64,000 nucleotides of DNA from Pelomonas sp. V22 (GTDB taxonomy: Bacteria > Pseudomonadota > Gammaproteobacteria > Burkholderiales > Burkholderiaceae_C), in contig NZ_JAGIXS010000008.1 of assembly GCF_030014915.1 (NCBI RefSeq), positions 1 through 64,000 of the forward strand, given 5' to 3'. Position numbers and translations under genes: made by a program. The notes under the pieces were generated by a model. That model made no database searches and was not told the origin of the DNA. It worked only from the letters and a program-made list of their open reading frames with translations. Positions 1 to 6,564 of this stretch are shown piece by piece (the first letter of the stretch is position 1; the number at the start of each line of letters is the position of its first letter).

Positions 1-16
1 GGGTAGGGTTCGTACG

Positions 17-74
17 TGGGTCAGGTTTGGACGGAAATCAGTCCAGGATGTGGGTCAGGATTCAGTGGAAATCA
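17..74. repeat. Imperfect direct repeat, 34-bp period
   Basis: Two copies lie at about 17-40 and 51-74. Both contain TGGGTCAGG, then seven variable bases, then GGAAATCA, at a constant offset of 34 bp. The repeat covers the 5' end of the first cassette gene, so it duplicates the possible start region (TTG at 27 or ATG at 48). It could be a small tandem duplication inside a cassette or the remains of a cassette fusion. Confidence 0.55.
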
Positions 75-263
75 ACAGTGAGGTCGCTTTCCGGCGTACC
101 GCACCACGAGGACCACGAACCGATCGCTCTCCGTTGGGCGGCCGATAAGGCGCAACCCGAGGAGGAGTACCTTGTGGCATTCAAGTGCTCCCCCACGCAG
201 TTCAAGGTGGTTCGCTTTGAGCGCGGAAATCGCGAGCAGCATGTCTATGCGGCCGAGGCCTAA
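48..263 (+). CDS. Cassette 1: small hypothetical protein
   Basis: This 71-residue reading frame is the first cassette in the window. I chose the ATG at 48. The frame is open leftwards through a TTG at 27 to the window edge, so the true start could be upstream. The stop codon TAA (261-263) is supplied by the attC inverse core (gccTAAc), a pattern seen in several cassettes here. The protein is hydrophilic with a WAADK motif and a positively charged C-terminal half, and has no signal peptide or membrane segment. I do not recognise a family. The 34-bp direct repeat runs across its 5' end, so the N-terminus is uncertain. Confidence 0.5.
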   Translation: MWVRIQWKSTVRSLSGVPHHEDHEPIALRWAADKAQPEEEYLVAFKCSPTQFKVVRFERGNREQHVYAAEA

Positions 264-326
264 CCTGTCGCTCGAGCCGACTCGCGTCGGCAGGCCGCCG
301 CTCGCGGCTCAGCTTCAACGTTAGGC
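258..326 (+). repeat. attC site 1 (69 bp)
   Basis: It runs from GCCTAAC to GTTAGGC with the inner arms GAGCCG/CGGCTC that let the strand fold into a hairpin. It differs from the commonest version by CCTGTCG instead of CCAGTCG after the inverse core, and by CAGGCCG instead of CAAGCCG in the centre. Confidence 0.9.
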
Positions 327-339
327 CACAAAGACAGAA

Positions 340-738
340 ATGCAGTCTGAGAACTTCCTAGAAAAATTCCTGCGTCTCTTTGATGAAGAGCGCTATGCCG
401 AGGCGCTTCCTCTTATTGAAGAGATCGTTGCGATGGACCCAACGATAGAGACCAGTTGGACTAATCTCGGTGAAACGCTGAAGGCTCTTGGCCGGCCGGT
501 TGAAGCTGCGAATGCGTTCGTGCACGCAAGCCTCCTGAATCCTGAACGCCGTGGCCTGTATAGCGCCTGCCATGCGTTGGCTGAATCGAACGAACGAGAG
601 GCACTGCATGGCCTTTGCGCGGAGGAGCTTGAGCGCGACCCCTCGATGCTGGGTCTTTTCATGGAAGCGGAAGTGCTGGACCCATTCTTCGATCTTCCCG
701 AATTTCAAGAGCTTGTTCGGCGCTATGGGTATCACTAG
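340..738 (+). CDS. Cassette 2: TPR-repeat protein
   Basis: A 132-residue soluble protein. Residues about 15-90 form tetratricopeptide-like helices: a first unit around RYAEALPLIEEIVAMDP, then WTNLGETLKALGRPVEAANAF and a following helix pair. TPRs mediate protein-protein contacts, and no enzymatic domain is seen. There is no signal peptide. The gene sits alone in its cassette, 13 bp after attC1, with no strong Shine-Dalgarno before ATG 340, so it probably depends on transcription from upstream or an unrecognised local promoter. TPR proteins are common integron-cassette cargo. The biological role cannot be told from sequence. Confidence 0.8.
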   Translation: MQSENFLEKFLRLFDEERYAEALPLIEEIVAMDPTIETSWTNLGETLKALGRPVEAANAFVHASLLNPERRGLYSACHALAESNEREALHGLCAEELERDPSMLGLFMEAEVLDPFFDLPEFQELVRRYGYH

Positions 739-756
739 CCTTCATCGCAAAATGTG

Positions 757-825
757 GCCTAACCAGTCGCTCGAGCCGACTCGCGTCGGCAAGCCGCCGC
801 TCGCGGCTCAGCTTCAACGTTAGGC
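757..825 (+). repeat. attC site 2 (69 bp)
   Basis: Canonical for this array: GCCTAACCAGTCG at the left end, central CGGCAAGCCG, and GTTAGGC at the right end. It lies 18 bp after the TPR gene. Confidence 0.92.
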
Positions 826-838
826 CTCGGAAGAGCTC

Positions 839-1210
839 ATGTACGCCATCGCCGCTGTCGGTTTGCTCACGATGATCCTTAGTTTCGTGATGATGGCAAG
901 GCCGAGTGCCTGGGGTAGCGGAATCCTTGCTTTTGCGAGCAAGCCATATTTCCACTTTGCAGAAATCGCGTCGCGCGCAGCGGTTGGCGCCGTTCTGCTC
1001 TACTTTGCGGAGCAGACCTTGCACCCGAAGTTGTTTGAGTTTGCTGGGTACGGCTTCCTTGCCATCGGAGTGTTTCTGCTTCTGGTCGGGGCGCAACGTC
1101 ATCGTGCGTTTGCAGTTCGCTCCGCATCGTTTACCTACCTGTTCAGGCCTGGTGGTCTTGTTGGCCTTGTCATTGGCGCGCTCGTTGTGTACTCCGCGCT
1201 AGCGAGGTAG
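839..1210 (+). CDS. Cassette 3: small integral membrane protein
   Basis: This 123-residue protein is dominated by hydrophobic stretches at about residues 3-20, 44-58, 66-83 and 101-120, suggesting four membrane helices. No catalytic motif or named family is evident. The ATG at 839 follows GGAAGAGCTC, a plausible but weak ribosome site, and lies 13 bp after attC2. The gene is the only cargo of its cassette. A transporter-like or stress-related membrane role is possible but unsupported. Confidence 0.75.
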   Translation: MYAIAAVGLLTMILSFVMMARPSAWGSGILAFASKPYFHFAEIASRAAVGAVLLYFAEQTLHPKLFEFAGYGFLAIGVFLLLVGAQRHRAFAVRSASFTYLFRPGGLVGLVIGALVVYSALAR

Positions 1211-1266
1211 GCGTGGCCTTCTCGTGTTCCCCCACTGCTCAAATGCCGCATGCAAAATACCCCGTG

Positions 1267-1377
1267 GCCTAACCAGTCGCTCAACCGGACCCGCAACGGC
1301 ATGCCGCCTGCGGGCCTCATTTCATTCTGGCCCTTCGGCGTCCTGCCGTCGCGGGCCGGTTAGCTTCAACGTTAGGC
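1267..1377 (+). repeat. attC site 3 (long, 111 bp, divergent)
   Basis: It starts with the same GCCTAACCAGTCGCTC and ends with the same AGCTTCAACGTTAGGC as the standard site. The interior is replaced by a longer inverted repeat: a left arm CAACCGGACCCGCAACGGCA and a right arm that reads back as its near complement (TGCCGTCGCGGGCCGGTTAG). The terminal parts match the array consensus, so it looks like a cassette of foreign origin or a recombinant site. Confidence 0.85.
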
Positions 1378-1381
1378 CGCA

Positions 1382-1681
1382 ATGCAGCAGCTCGTTCGCA
1401 TCGTTTCTATGGAAGCGCGACCACTTGACCCAGCGGCCGCCGAGGTGACTGCTTCTGGAACCTACGTGAATGCCTACGTGGTGGCTGCATCTGATGCAGC
1501 TGCGGTGGCATGTGCGTTGCACGAGATTGAGGCTGCTGGTTGGGTTGCTTGTGAACCAGCCGCATCGCAGCTTATTGATCCGAGCACTCTTGAGGCCGGC
1601 AGCGATGGACTGGCTTACTACGAGCAATGCCTGATTGATGGGGTAGTTCTGGTTATGCACACTTGGCGCCATGAGCACTAG
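1382..1681 (+). CDS. Cassette 4: hypothetical protein
   Basis: A 99-residue soluble protein with its ATG five bases after attC3 and no clear Shine-Dalgarno. The central part (AYVVAASDAAAVACAL followed by a helix and GW) has the pattern strand, helix rich in Ala, then Trp. The same pattern occurs in the cassette 9 protein, where VRAANEEAAELAACAMVQA is followed by QW. Both may belong to one small alpha/beta family. No motif allows a function call. Confidence 0.65.
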   Translation: MQQLVRIVSMEARPLDPAAAEVTASGTYVNAYVVAASDAAAVACALHEIEAAGWVACEPAASQLIDPSTLEAGSDGLAYYEQCLIDGVVLVMHTWRHEH

Positions 1682-1687
1682 TCTGCG

Positions 1688-1756
1688 GCCTAACCTGTCG
1701 CTCGAGCCGACTCGCGTCGGCAAGCCGCCGCTCGCGGCTCAGCTTCAACGTTAGGC
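1688..1756 (+). repeat. attC site 4 (69 bp)
   Basis: Standard array site with CCTGTCG after the inverse core, as in site 1. The next gene starts at the base immediately after GTTAGGC. Confidence 0.92.
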
Positions 1757-2113
1757 ATGCCCAAGAGCTACATCGTTGCCTTGCTTGTGATCGCGGCCTG
1801 TATTGGCTGCTCCACCGTGCCCGTGTCACGGGACGGTGTGCGACGCCTTTCTGCCGAAGAGCAGAGTACATGCATGGCTGCTGGCGGAAAGGTTGAGAGA
1901 GTTCTCATTGGCGCAGAGGGATGTGTGCGTCCGACTACAGACGGGGGCAAATATTGCTCTGACAAATCCCAGTGTCAGGGTGCATGCAATGCCCCATTTG
2001 GGGCTCTAAGGGGAGAGGTTGTGACGGGAACATGCGCGTCGGAAGTCGGCCGCTACGGGTGTAGAAATCATGTAAGTTCAGGCCGGGCTAGCGGTGAGTT
2101 GTGCTTTGACTAG
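1757..2113 (+). CDS. Cassette 5: cysteine-rich lipoprotein
   Basis: The 118-residue product begins with a lipoprotein signal: charged N-terminus, hydrophobic IVALLVIAAC, and a lipobox IAAC with Cys15 as the likely lipidated residue (Cys18 is an alternative). The mature part contains many cysteines (around 39, 56, 67, 73, 77 and further on), including the spacing YCSDKSQCQGAC, suggesting a small disulfide-bonded periplasmic domain. The ATG directly abuts attC4, so there is no room for a Shine-Dalgarno outside the attC sequence. The function is unknown. Small secreted disulfide-rich proteins are typical integron cargo. Confidence 0.75.
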   Translation: MPKSYIVALLVIAACIGCSTVPVSRDGVRRLSAEEQSTCMAAGGKVERVLIGAEGCVRPTTDGGKYCSDKSQCQGACNAPFGALRGEVVTGTCASEVGRYGCRNHVSSGRASGELCFD

Positions 2114-2119
2114 AGGCAT

Positions 2120-2188
2120 GCCCAACCAGTCGCTCGAGCCGACTCGCGTCGGCAAGCCGCCGCTCGCGGCTCAGCTTCAACGTTAGGT
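2120..2188 (+). repeat. attC site 5 (69 bp)
   Basis: Inverse core GCCCAAC and core GTTAGGT; the interior matches the array consensus. Confidence 0.9.
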
Positions 2189-2196
2189 CGCACACC

Positions 2197-2742
2197 ATGC
2201 GCGTTGCTTCCCGCTATATGCCATCACTCAAAATTCGCCCGATTGGGATCTTGGGGTGGCTGGTGCTCGGATGCTTCCTGGCAGTGAATGTGTACTTCGC
2301 TCTGTTCAGTACGAAGGCATTCGCGTTGATCCTGTGTGGACTGGCTGTTCTCGCCTTGCTTGCGCACTATCAGAGCAAGCGCGAGAAGGGTAAGTTGCTT
2401 GCTCTGGCGTCTCGACGTGAAGGACAAAGCATCTGTGAGTTTGCTCGGGACTTTGACGCTCGCGCGGTGGATACCTGGGTTATCCGAGCCGTCTACGAGC
2501 AGCTCCAAAGCCATTTGAGGTATGTGCATCCGTCTTTCCCAGTTCGCGCTGACGATCGACTGAAGGAGGACCTGCTCCTCGATGACGATGACTTGGATAT
2601 CGACCTGGCTCAGGAAGTTGAAGAGCGCACAGGGCGGTCCGTTGATGGCGCCACAAACAATCCATACTCCGGCAAGGTCAGAACGGTTCGCGACTTCGTT
2701 CTGTTCTTCCAGCATCAGCCGAGGGCGAAGAGTGCGACCTAA
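2197..2742 (+). CDS. Cassette 6: membrane-anchored acyl-carrier-like (DUF1493-like) protein
   Basis: This 181-residue protein has two hydrophobic segments at about residues 17-35 and 39-57. A cytoplasmic domain follows, whose central part (ADDRLKEDLLLDDDDLDIDL, then a helix with EVEERTG) resembles acyl-carrier-fold proteins of the DUF1493 kind. The usual Ser-phosphopantetheine DSL motif is absent, so carrier activity is doubtful. The stop codon lies inside the next attC (accTAAc), meaning the cassette end defines the protein end. The combination of a two-helix anchor with this domain is unusual. The family assignment is by motif only. Confidence 0.6.
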   Translation: MRVASRYMPSLKIRPIGILGWLVLGCFLAVNVYFALFSTKAFALILCGLAVLALLAHYQSKREKGKLLALASRREGQSICEFARDFDARAVDTWVIRAVYEQLQSHLRYVHPSFPVRADDRLKEDLLLDDDDLDIDLAQEVEERTGRSVDGATNNPYSGKVRTVRDFVLFFQHQPRAKSAT

Positions 2743-2805
2743 CCAGTCGCTCGAGCCGACTCGCGTCGGCAGGCCGCCGCTCGCGGCTCAGCTTCAACGT
2801 TAGAG
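2737..2805 (+). repeat. attC site 6 (69 bp)
   Basis: Inverse core ACCTAAC; the right end is GTTAGAG, which departs from the GTTRRRY consensus at the last base. The central part has CAGGCCG as in site 1. It overlaps the stop codon of the preceding gene. Confidence 0.85.
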
Positions 2806-2809
2806 GGCA

Positions 2810-3508
2810 ATGCCAACGCTAGTGCTACTTCCTGGGATGGATGGAACAGGCGATCTGTTCGCACCTTTCTTGGAAGCTCTTGGAGACCAATTCACGACTC
2901 AAGTCGTCCGCTATCCGACTGACCAGGAGCTTGGCTATGAAGAGCTGCTGGCGCTCACGCGGCGTTCTCTCCCTATCGACGAACCCTACGTCGTTCTTGG
3001 TGAGTCCTTCTCGGGTCCCATTGCCATCTCACTCGCTGCGGAGGCCCCTCCACTTTTGCGCGGGGTCATCCTGTGCTGCACGTTCGCCCGTAATCCTCGC
3101 CCCGCGTTGGAGCCACTCAAGAGCCTTCTTCCGCTTGTTCCGCTCCGCTGGTCGCCGTCCGCCGCACTCAGCTGGGCTTTGCTCGGCTCCTTTGGGTCAA
3201 CCGCTCTCCGCGCTGCAATTGCGGGCGCTGTGCGGCGAGTCGCGCCGAAGGTTCTTCGAGCGAGGCTGCGTTCAGTGGCTTCAGTCGATGTGTCGGCCAT
3301 GCTGGCTGCTGTGAAGGTGCCGTGTCTGTATTTGCGGGCGTCCCATGATCGTCTGGTGCCGGCTAGCGCCTCGGTGCATATCCAGGGGGTATTGCCATTG
3401 GTCTCGGTGGTACAAATCAACGCGCCGCACTGCCTGCTGCAGGCAGTGCCAGCCGAGGCTGCTAGGGTCGTTTCACCATTTGTCCGCGAGGTTCAAGTTG
3501 CCCTCTAA
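2810..3508 (+). CDS. Cassette 7: alpha/beta-hydrolase fold protein
   Basis: A 232-residue cytoplasmic hydrolase. It opens with the strand-loop LVLLPGMDGTGDLF (oxyanion-loop region), has the nucleophile elbow GESFSG with Ser66, a late acidic residue in ASHDRLVP and the catalytic His in NAPHCLLQ, so the triad looks complete. The substrate is unknown; related proteins act as esterases or small-molecule hydrolases. Its ATG is five bases after attC6, and the stop lies in the following attC. It is the second-largest cargo in the array after the DUF4062 gene. Confidence 0.85.
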   Translation: MPTLVLLPGMDGTGDLFAPFLEALGDQFTTQVVRYPTDQELGYEELLALTRRSLPIDEPYVVLGESFSGPIAISLAAEAPPLLRGVILCCTFARNPRPALEPLKSLLPLVPLRWSPSAALSWALLGSFGSTALRAAIAGAVRRVAPKVLRARLRSVASVDVSAMLAAVKVPCLYLRASHDRLVPASASVHIQGVLPLVSVVQINAPHCLLQAVPAEAARVVSPFVREVQVAL

Positions 3509-3571
3509 CCAGTCGCTCGAGCCGACTCGCGTCGGCAAGCCGCCGCTCGCGGCTCAGCTTCAACGTTAGGC
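3503..3571 (+). repeat. attC site 7 (69 bp)
   Basis: The inverse core reads CTCTAAC, weaker than the others; the core is GTTAGGC. The interior is identical to the array consensus, and the site supplies the TAA stop of the hydrolase gene. Confidence 0.87.
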
Positions 3572-3579
3572 GTATTCAA

Positions 3580-4002
3580 ATGGTTCGCGTAGAAGTTCTC
3601 TGCGATAGCGATGATCTCCCGCTTGAAATTCCATCGGCTATTGGCGGTCACTCCGGAGTTCCGACAGCAGTCGTTGAGGCCTTGGCGGAAATCAATCCTG
3701 GTCACTTGGTTTGTTGGCGCGATGAGAGATCCCTCACGATTGGCATTGCTCGCTGCAGCAAAGTGATCGTGCTTGAGGCAGAGGACGTTGTGCGCCTTAC
3801 GCTGGACTTCATGCGACCGGCCAAGGGGAAAGGATGGTTTGCTTTAGAGGCGCAGATAAAGGCGAATCGAGTACCAACTACGCTGCTTCACTCCTTGACC
3901 TATAGCGCAGAGGCTGTTGATTGGGTCATGTCAAGGCGCAGCGCAATTGAGTCGGCGATGGGGTTGAAGCTAGAGATTTGCGATCATGGGTCTGACTACT
4001 AG
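3580..4002 (+). CDS. Cassette 8: hypothetical protein
   Basis: A 140-residue soluble protein with no signal peptide or membrane helix. It has an acidic N-terminal stretch, a central segment of alternating hydrophobics (LTIGIARCSKVIVLE) that looks like beta strands, and a helical C-terminal third (AVDWVMSRRSAIESAMGL). I do not recognise the family. The ATG at 3580 follows attC7 by eight bases. Codon use and GC are cassette-like. Confidence 0.65.
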   Translation: MVRVEVLCDSDDLPLEIPSAIGGHSGVPTAVVEALAEINPGHLVCWRDERSLTIGIARCSKVIVLEAEDVVRLTLDFMRPAKGKGWFALEAQIKANRVPTTLLHSLTYSAEAVDWVMSRRSAIESAMGLKLEICDHGSDY

Positions 4003-4008
4003 CCATAC

Positions 4009-4077
4009 GCCTAACCAGTCGCTCGAGCCGACTCGCGTCGGCAAGCCGCCGCTCGCGGCTCAGCTTCAACGTTAGGC
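4009..4077 (+). repeat. attC site 8 (69 bp)
   Basis: Canonical array site: GCCTAAC to GTTAGGC, six bases after the preceding stop codon. Confidence 0.92.
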
Positions 4078-4092
4078 TGCAGCAAAAAACCG

Positions 4093-4395
4093 ATGCCGTA
4101 CTTCCAGGTGATGCTCCATGGCGCTGATGTGCTCATCCCTGACGAGAATCCTGAGAATGCAATCGTCGGCTTCTACACCACTCGAATTGTTCGGGCCGCG
4201 AATGAGGAAGCTGCCGAGCTCGCTGCATGCGCAATGGTTCAAGCTCAGTGGCTTGAGCCGGAATACAAATCCAACAACATCGGTGGACCGCCGCAACTCA
4301 AGATCGAGTCAGTCCAGCGGTCTTCGTTCATCGCCTGGCTGCGCTTCCGCAACACAGGGCATACCTTCTACGGTCCGGGCGATGCAGCCGCCTAA
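4093..4395 (+). CDS. Cassette 9: hypothetical protein
   Basis: A 100-residue soluble protein. Its first half is YFQVMLHGADVLIPDE, then GFYTTRIVRAANEEAAELAA, then a Trp. The ordering of strand, Ala-rich helix and Trp resembles the cassette 4 product and suggests a shared small fold. The C-terminal half contains strands and no recognised motif. Its stop is provided by the attC inverse core (gccTAAc). Function unknown. Confidence 0.65.
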   Translation: MPYFQVMLHGADVLIPDENPENAIVGFYTTRIVRAANEEAAELAACAMVQAQWLEPEYKSNNIGGPPQLKIESVQRSSFIAWLRFRNTGHTFYGPGDAAA

Positions 4396-4458
4396 CCAGT
4401 CGCTCGAGCCGACTCGCGTCGGCAGGCCGCCGCTCGCGGCTCAGCTTCAAGGTTAGGC
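4390..4458 (+). repeat. attC site 9 (69 bp)
   Basis: Standard site, but the base before the core is G (CAAGGTTAGGC) where the others have C, and the centre carries CAGGCCG. It overlaps the stop codon of cassette 9. Confidence 0.9.
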
Positions 4459-4486
4459 CTCACGCGCTGCTATCTCGAAAGAATCC

Positions 4487-4675
4487 ATGAGCACGTTTAC
4501 TGATCGATCCATGCTTCTATTGTGTGGGCTTGCTGCCGCAGTTCTCGCCTGGGCCTATTTCTACGCGCTTCAAGACAAGGCGTTTATTGGGTTGCTACTC
4601 ATTTCAAATGTCGCTTTGATCCTGGAGAACAGATCACTGCGCAGGAAGAAGACAGAAGAATGTGCCGGGCGCTAA
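4487..4675 (+). CDS. Cassette 10: very small two-helix membrane protein
   Basis: Only 62 residues. Hydrophobic segments at about 9-27 and 32-46 are followed by a strongly basic tail (RSLRRKKTEE), consistent with an inner-membrane hairpin with a positive cytoplasmic end. No family is recognised. The ATG lies 28 bp after attC9, preceded by GAAAGAATCC as a possible ribosome site. About 40 noncoding bases follow before the next attC. Confidence 0.6.
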   Translation: MSTFTDRSMLLLCGLAAAVLAWAYFYALQDKAFIGLLLISNVALILENRSLRRKKTEECAGR

Positions 4676-4715
4676 TGGTTCTCTCCAACTTGCACTCTCA
4701 AGGGCGAAAAGTGTG

Positions 4716-4784
4716 GCCTAACCAGTCGCTCGAGCCGACTCGCGTCGGCAAGCCGCCGCTCGCGGCTCAGCTTCAACGTTAGGC
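4716..4784 (+). repeat. attC site 10 (69 bp)
   Basis: Canonical array site, GCCTAAC to GTTAGGC. Confidence 0.92.
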
Positions 4785-4791
4785 GTCAAGA

Positions 4792-5196
4792 ATGCCCGCA
4801 CATATCCTTTCCTCGTACGTCTTACCCGGTGAATCGACCGTTGACGCGGCTGCCGTCGCCGAAGCCGTGAATGCCTTCATCTCATCTCGGAGTTGGAAGT
4901 GCTCGGATGTTTGGGCGGTGAGCCAAATGCGCGAGGACGGAGAAGGAGAGCTTGGCCTCAACCTCGCACTGCCGGACGTTGGTCGCGAGGTGGATGGGTG
5001 GTATGAAGACGTAGAGGCAGTTGTTTCTTTTAGTGTTCAGCTTCGACGCGAAATTGACCGCGATTTCGTAATTAGTCTTGCGCACGAAGCCGGCGCAGCG
5101 GAGGACGTCATGGATATCGATAGCGACGAACCCAGCACCATGTATCTCAGGCAGTTCATCGGCGTTGAAGCGCCACCAGAGGTTGTCAAGCCGTGA
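4792..5196 (+). CDS. Cassette 11: acidic hypothetical protein
   Basis: A 134-residue acidic soluble protein, starting seven bases after attC10. It has an Ala-rich helical segment near the start (DAAAVAEAVNAFI) followed by alternating strand-like stretches (EGELGLNLALPDV and VEAVVSFSVQLRREI) and an acidic region (DVMDIDSDEPS). There is no signal peptide and no recognised domain. The stop at 5196 is followed almost immediately by attC11. Confidence 0.65.
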   Translation: MPAHILSSYVLPGESTVDAAAVAEAVNAFISSRSWKCSDVWAVSQMREDGEGELGLNLALPDVGREVDGWYEDVEAVVSFSVQLRREIDRDFVISLAHEAGAAEDVMDIDSDEPSTMYLRQFIGVEAPPEVVKP

Positions 5197-5197
5197 C

Positions 5198-5266
5198 GCC
5201 TAACCAGTCGCTCGAGCCGACTCGCGTCGGCAAGCCGCCGCTCGCGGCTCAGCTTCAACGTTAGCT
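5198..5266 (+). repeat. attC site 11 (69 bp)
   Basis: The left end and interior are canonical. The core reads GTTAGCT instead of GTTAGGC, so the right boundary differs because the next cassette contributes those bases. Confidence 0.88.
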
Positions 5267-5281
5267 TTGTGAGGAGTCTCT

Positions 5282-6430
5282 GTGGCACGACTTCGAGTTT
5301 TTGTTTCATCCACCTGCTACGACCTCGACATAGTCCGGTCAGAGCTGCGTCCATTCATAGTCAACTGCGGCTACGAGCCGGTGATGAGTGACTACTCCGA
5401 CGTCTTGTTCGATCCGAGATTGCACACGCATGACAGTTGCGTTAAAGAAGTAGTGGGTTGTGACGTTGTGGTGCTAATCATTGGATCCCGCTTCGGGGGA
5501 ACGGCAGTCCCCGCCGCACTGGCGTCCGTCGACTGGGACGCGGTCGCAGGCATGTCAAGCAGCCCCACAGCAGTTCTAGCCAAGGAAAAGCTGTCCATAA
5601 CCCAGCTTGAGGTAATCAAGGCCGTCGAATCGGCTGTTCCTGTCTACGCCTTCGTCGACGAGCGAGTTCTACACGATCACCTCGTCTACGAGAAAAACAA
5701 GGACAACCCCCTGGTTGTCGATCAAATGGTCTTCCCTTCCATTCAAAAGAAGGAAACCGCGAAGTACATCTTTGAATTCATTAATTTTCTTTCCCACCGC
5801 CTCACTGGGAATAGCGTTATCGGATTCTCGAGGCTTGAGGAAATACGACTCCATCTGGTCTCGCAATGGTCACAGCTGTTCCAGCGTCTACTGGAGGAGT
5901 CGCAGACGAGAACTGCTGAAGCTCGCCGCTATCGCGACTTCTCGGAACGAATTGAGGATCTGAAAGCGGTCGTTCTAGCGTCTCTGGCTACGCCTGGCCT
6001 TCGAGACACGGCTAAAGGTGCGGTGCAGTTTCGGCACCTAATCGACTTTGTTTCAGGTCTCCGCGACGTAGATCAAAAGGCACTGCTGCTCTCTAACATC
6101 GGATGGGATGAACTACTCGAGCGTGCTGGAATCGTTGAAACGCGAATAGCGGAAGAGCCGAATCGACTTATATCTGCACGAATGTTCTTGGTCCGTGCTG
6201 ACGGAACCTTCTACATCATGCGTCTTCCGCCTCGCGTGTTTGAGTCACTGCAACGTGACTGGGCGTCTTTCCAAAGGGTTGAAAGTCGTTCCAGAGAGGC
6301 CATTGTGGATGCTCTCCTTGAAGAAAGTGATGCCCGGAGCTCAATCCTCAGATACAGATCTGAACCGATTGATGAGTTCTTGGCTCAACGCGAGCCCCCG
6401 CGGGGCGACTCACTGGACGCACAAAGCTAA
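5282..6430 (+). CDS. Cassette 12: DUF4062-domain protein, candidate defence effector
   Basis: A 382-residue protein, the largest cargo in the array. The N-terminal 110 residues match the DUF4062 pattern: RVFVSSTCYDLDIVRSEL, a GYEPVMSDYSD strand, a conserved Cys in the next helix (HDSCVKEV) and DVVVLIIGSRFGG. The rest is helical with no NACHT/STAND ATPase and no signal peptide. DUF4062 domains have a TIR/nucleoside-hydrolase-like arrangement and often sit at the N-terminus of NLR-like or other immune proteins, so a defence role is inferred, not shown. The start is GTG at 5282 with a strong GAGGAG five bases upstream, the best ribosome site in the array. The stop TAA lies inside attC12. Confidence 0.8.
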   Translation: MARLRVFVSSTCYDLDIVRSELRPFIVNCGYEPVMSDYSDVLFDPRLHTHDSCVKEVVGCDVVVLIIGSRFGGTAVPAALASVDWDAVAGMSSSPTAVLAKEKLSITQLEVIKAVESAVPVYAFVDERVLHDHLVYEKNKDNPLVVDQMVFPSIQKKETAKYIFEFINFLSHRLTGNSVIGFSRLEEIRLHLVSQWSQLFQRLLEESQTRTAEARRYRDFSERIEDLKAVVLASLATPGLRDTAKGAVQFRHLIDFVSGLRDVDQKALLLSNIGWDELLERAGIVETRIAEEPNRLISARMFLVRADGTFYIMRLPPRVFESLQRDWASFQRVESRSREAIVDALLEESDARSSILRYRSEPIDEFLAQREPPRGDSLDAQS

Positions 6431-6482
6431 CCCGTCATTGCAGCGGACTGCCTCCGGCAGCCGCTGAATTCAAACGTTAGGT
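6425..6482 (+). repeat. attC site 12 (short, 58 bp, divergent)
   Basis: It reads AGCTAAC at the left, GTTAGGT at the right, and has the central inverted repeat GCGGACTGCC/GGCAGCCGC. It shares almost no interior sequence with the array consensus, so the DUF4062 cassette was probably acquired from another integron. Confidence 0.8.
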
Positions 6483-6564
6483 CGCAATGCTTTGTGGCTT
6501 GCAATGCATAGTGCTCGAGTTGACGAATGGGCTCTCGCAATTTCAACGAACCTTAGGTAATTTG

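Noticed and set aside
258-5266. A recurring C-terminal peptide (NQSLEPTRVG-type, with PPLAAQLQ) at the ends of several reading frames
   Set aside because: It is only the translation of the attC sites in one frame. Several frames that read through the sites are not genes, and no real protein ends this way.
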